From an uncultured Verrucomicrobiota bacterium (lineage in GTDB: Bacteria > Verrucomicrobiota > Verrucomicrobiia > Limisphaerales > UBA1096), in assembly GCA_913045395.1 (NCBI GenBank), contig CAJWPV010000099.1, forward strand, positions 1 to 6,030: a DNA stretch of 6,030 nt, given 5' to 3'. Of the stretch, positions 5,480-6,030 are shown piece by piece. Both the position numbers and the translations under genes were made by a program. The notes under the pieces are model-generated. The model worked only from the letters and a program-made list of their open reading frames with translations, was not told the DNA's origin and did not search any database. Each line of letters opens with the position of its first letter. The stretch's first letter is position 1.

Positions 5480-6030
5480 CTATTCATTGCCAAGTACAAC
5501 TCCCGAATAAGGATTGAGCTTAAATTGGATTTTTCGTCCGTTTTGTTCGAAACCGATCACGCTGCCTGGACTGGATTCTACAAGAACCTTGGTTTTCAGG
5601 CGGCTTTCGGCACTTAACCTAACTTCCTTCACCTGTCCCGAGAGGTTGAACGCAATGATCGTTTCCCTGCCTTCAAGTTTGCGGCGGTAAGCCAGGGTCA
5701 TGTCGTTGTCGTTGGCCAGCATGAACTTCAGTTCGCCACCGACCAACTCCCGCCGTTGTTTTCGCAGGGCGATCAGGGTTTTGTAATAGTTCAGCAACTC
5801 GGAATTGGACTTCACGGCAATCGGCTCGGCGCGTTTGCTATCGGGCATGAAAACCTGCGGGCGATGTGAGATGTCACCCCAAATGACTGGCTTGCGGCAG
5901 TCGGGATCGTCTGCCCCCCACATGCCGAGTTCGTCGCCGTTCCAAATATGCGGAGCACTGATGTAGGTGAACTGGTGAAGCAACATTATTCTCATCTCCC
6001 TCTGGGTTGCTTTACTCGGAGGACCGAGAT
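5480..6030 (-). CDS. Alpha-amylase-family (GH13) enzyme, C-terminal part (5' end outside window)
   Basis: The frame stays open to the right edge, adding 11 codons above the ATG at 5995, so that ATG is internal and the gene begins outside. About 182 codons are visible. Residues numbered from the edge include the late barrel segment REMRIMLLHQFTYISAP (10-26), then the GH13-type GDELGMWGADDP block (31-42) and DCRKPVIW (43-50). An all-beta C-terminal domain of the usual amylase type follows, with the typical YYKTLIALRKQRRELVGGEL lead (about 81-100) and an AFNLSG strand near 126-131. The catalytic Asp, Glu and Asp of the GH13 core lie upstream and cannot be checked. It likely hydrolyses or rearranges alpha-glucosidic bonds in malto-oligosaccharides or related sugars; cyclomaltodextrinase- or alpha-glucosidase-like members resemble it, but subfamily and location cannot be decided. 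HIWNGDE replaces the more usual Tyr-Tyr-Gly-Asp-Glu. By hand count, 5521-6000 is about 53% GC, lower than neighbouring genes. Confidence 0.88.
   Translation of the reverse strand, partial: LGPPSKATQREMRIMLLHQFTYISAPHIWNGDELGMWGADDPDCRKPVIWGDISHRPQVFMPDSKRAEPIAVKSNSELLNYYKTLIALRKQRRELVGGELKFMLANDNDMTLAYRRKLEGRETIIAFNLSGQVKEVRLSAESRLKTKVLVESSPGSVIGFEQNGRKIQFKLNPYSGVVLGNE

Noticed and set aside
5480..5995. GH13 gene as a complete 171-residue protein starting at ATG 5995
   Set aside because: The frame continues without a stop to the window edge, and the visible part covers only the end of the barrel and the C-terminal domain. It must be the tail of a larger enzyme.

Overview
The window looks like an ordinary, gene-dense chromosomal stretch of a moderately GC-rich bacterium. 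Six protein-coding regions are supported: two run off the window edges and four are complete. I see no rRNA, tRNA, CRISPR array, insertion sequence, integrase or phage gene. The style of the FtsH end, the long sodium:solute symporter with an extra C-terminal domain and the Cys-rich zinc-type HemB suggest a Verrucomicrobiota-type genome. This is an impression from protein style, not a database result, and a related PVC-group phylum is possible.

Layout, left to right. (1) Positions 1-753, plus strand: the C-terminal peptidase part of an FtsH membrane protease, cut by the left edge. (2) 843-1331, plus: a small FHA-domain protein with a single C-terminal membrane anchor, preceded by a good ribosome binding site and a weak promoter-like pair. 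(3) 1347-2363, minus: porphobilinogen synthase (HemB), converging on the FHA gene with a 15-base gap. (4) 2406-4463, minus: a 685-residue sodium:solute symporter placed 42 bases upstream of hemB on the same strand; a perfect 14-base palindrome lies in that gap. (5) 4622-5470, plus: a secreted SdiA-regulated/YjiK-type beta-propeller protein, transcribed divergently from the symporter across a 158-base region that contains two inverted repeats. (6) 5480-6030, minus: the C-terminal end of an alpha-amylase-family (GH13) enzyme, cut by the right edge and converging on gene 5 with only 9 bases between them.

Functionally this is a mix: membrane protein quality control (FtsH), phosphopeptide-type recognition at the membrane (FHA), tetrapyrrole synthesis (HemB), solute uptake, an envelope propeller protein of unknown role, and alpha-glucan or oligosaccharide breakdown. 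Only symporter-hemB has an operon-like arrangement. I found no convincing evidence of a novel biological system. The items worth a second look are the extra domain in the symporter, the palindrome before hemB, the tail-anchored FHA protein beside ftsH, the leader hairpin before the propeller gene, and the lower GC content of the GH13 fragment.
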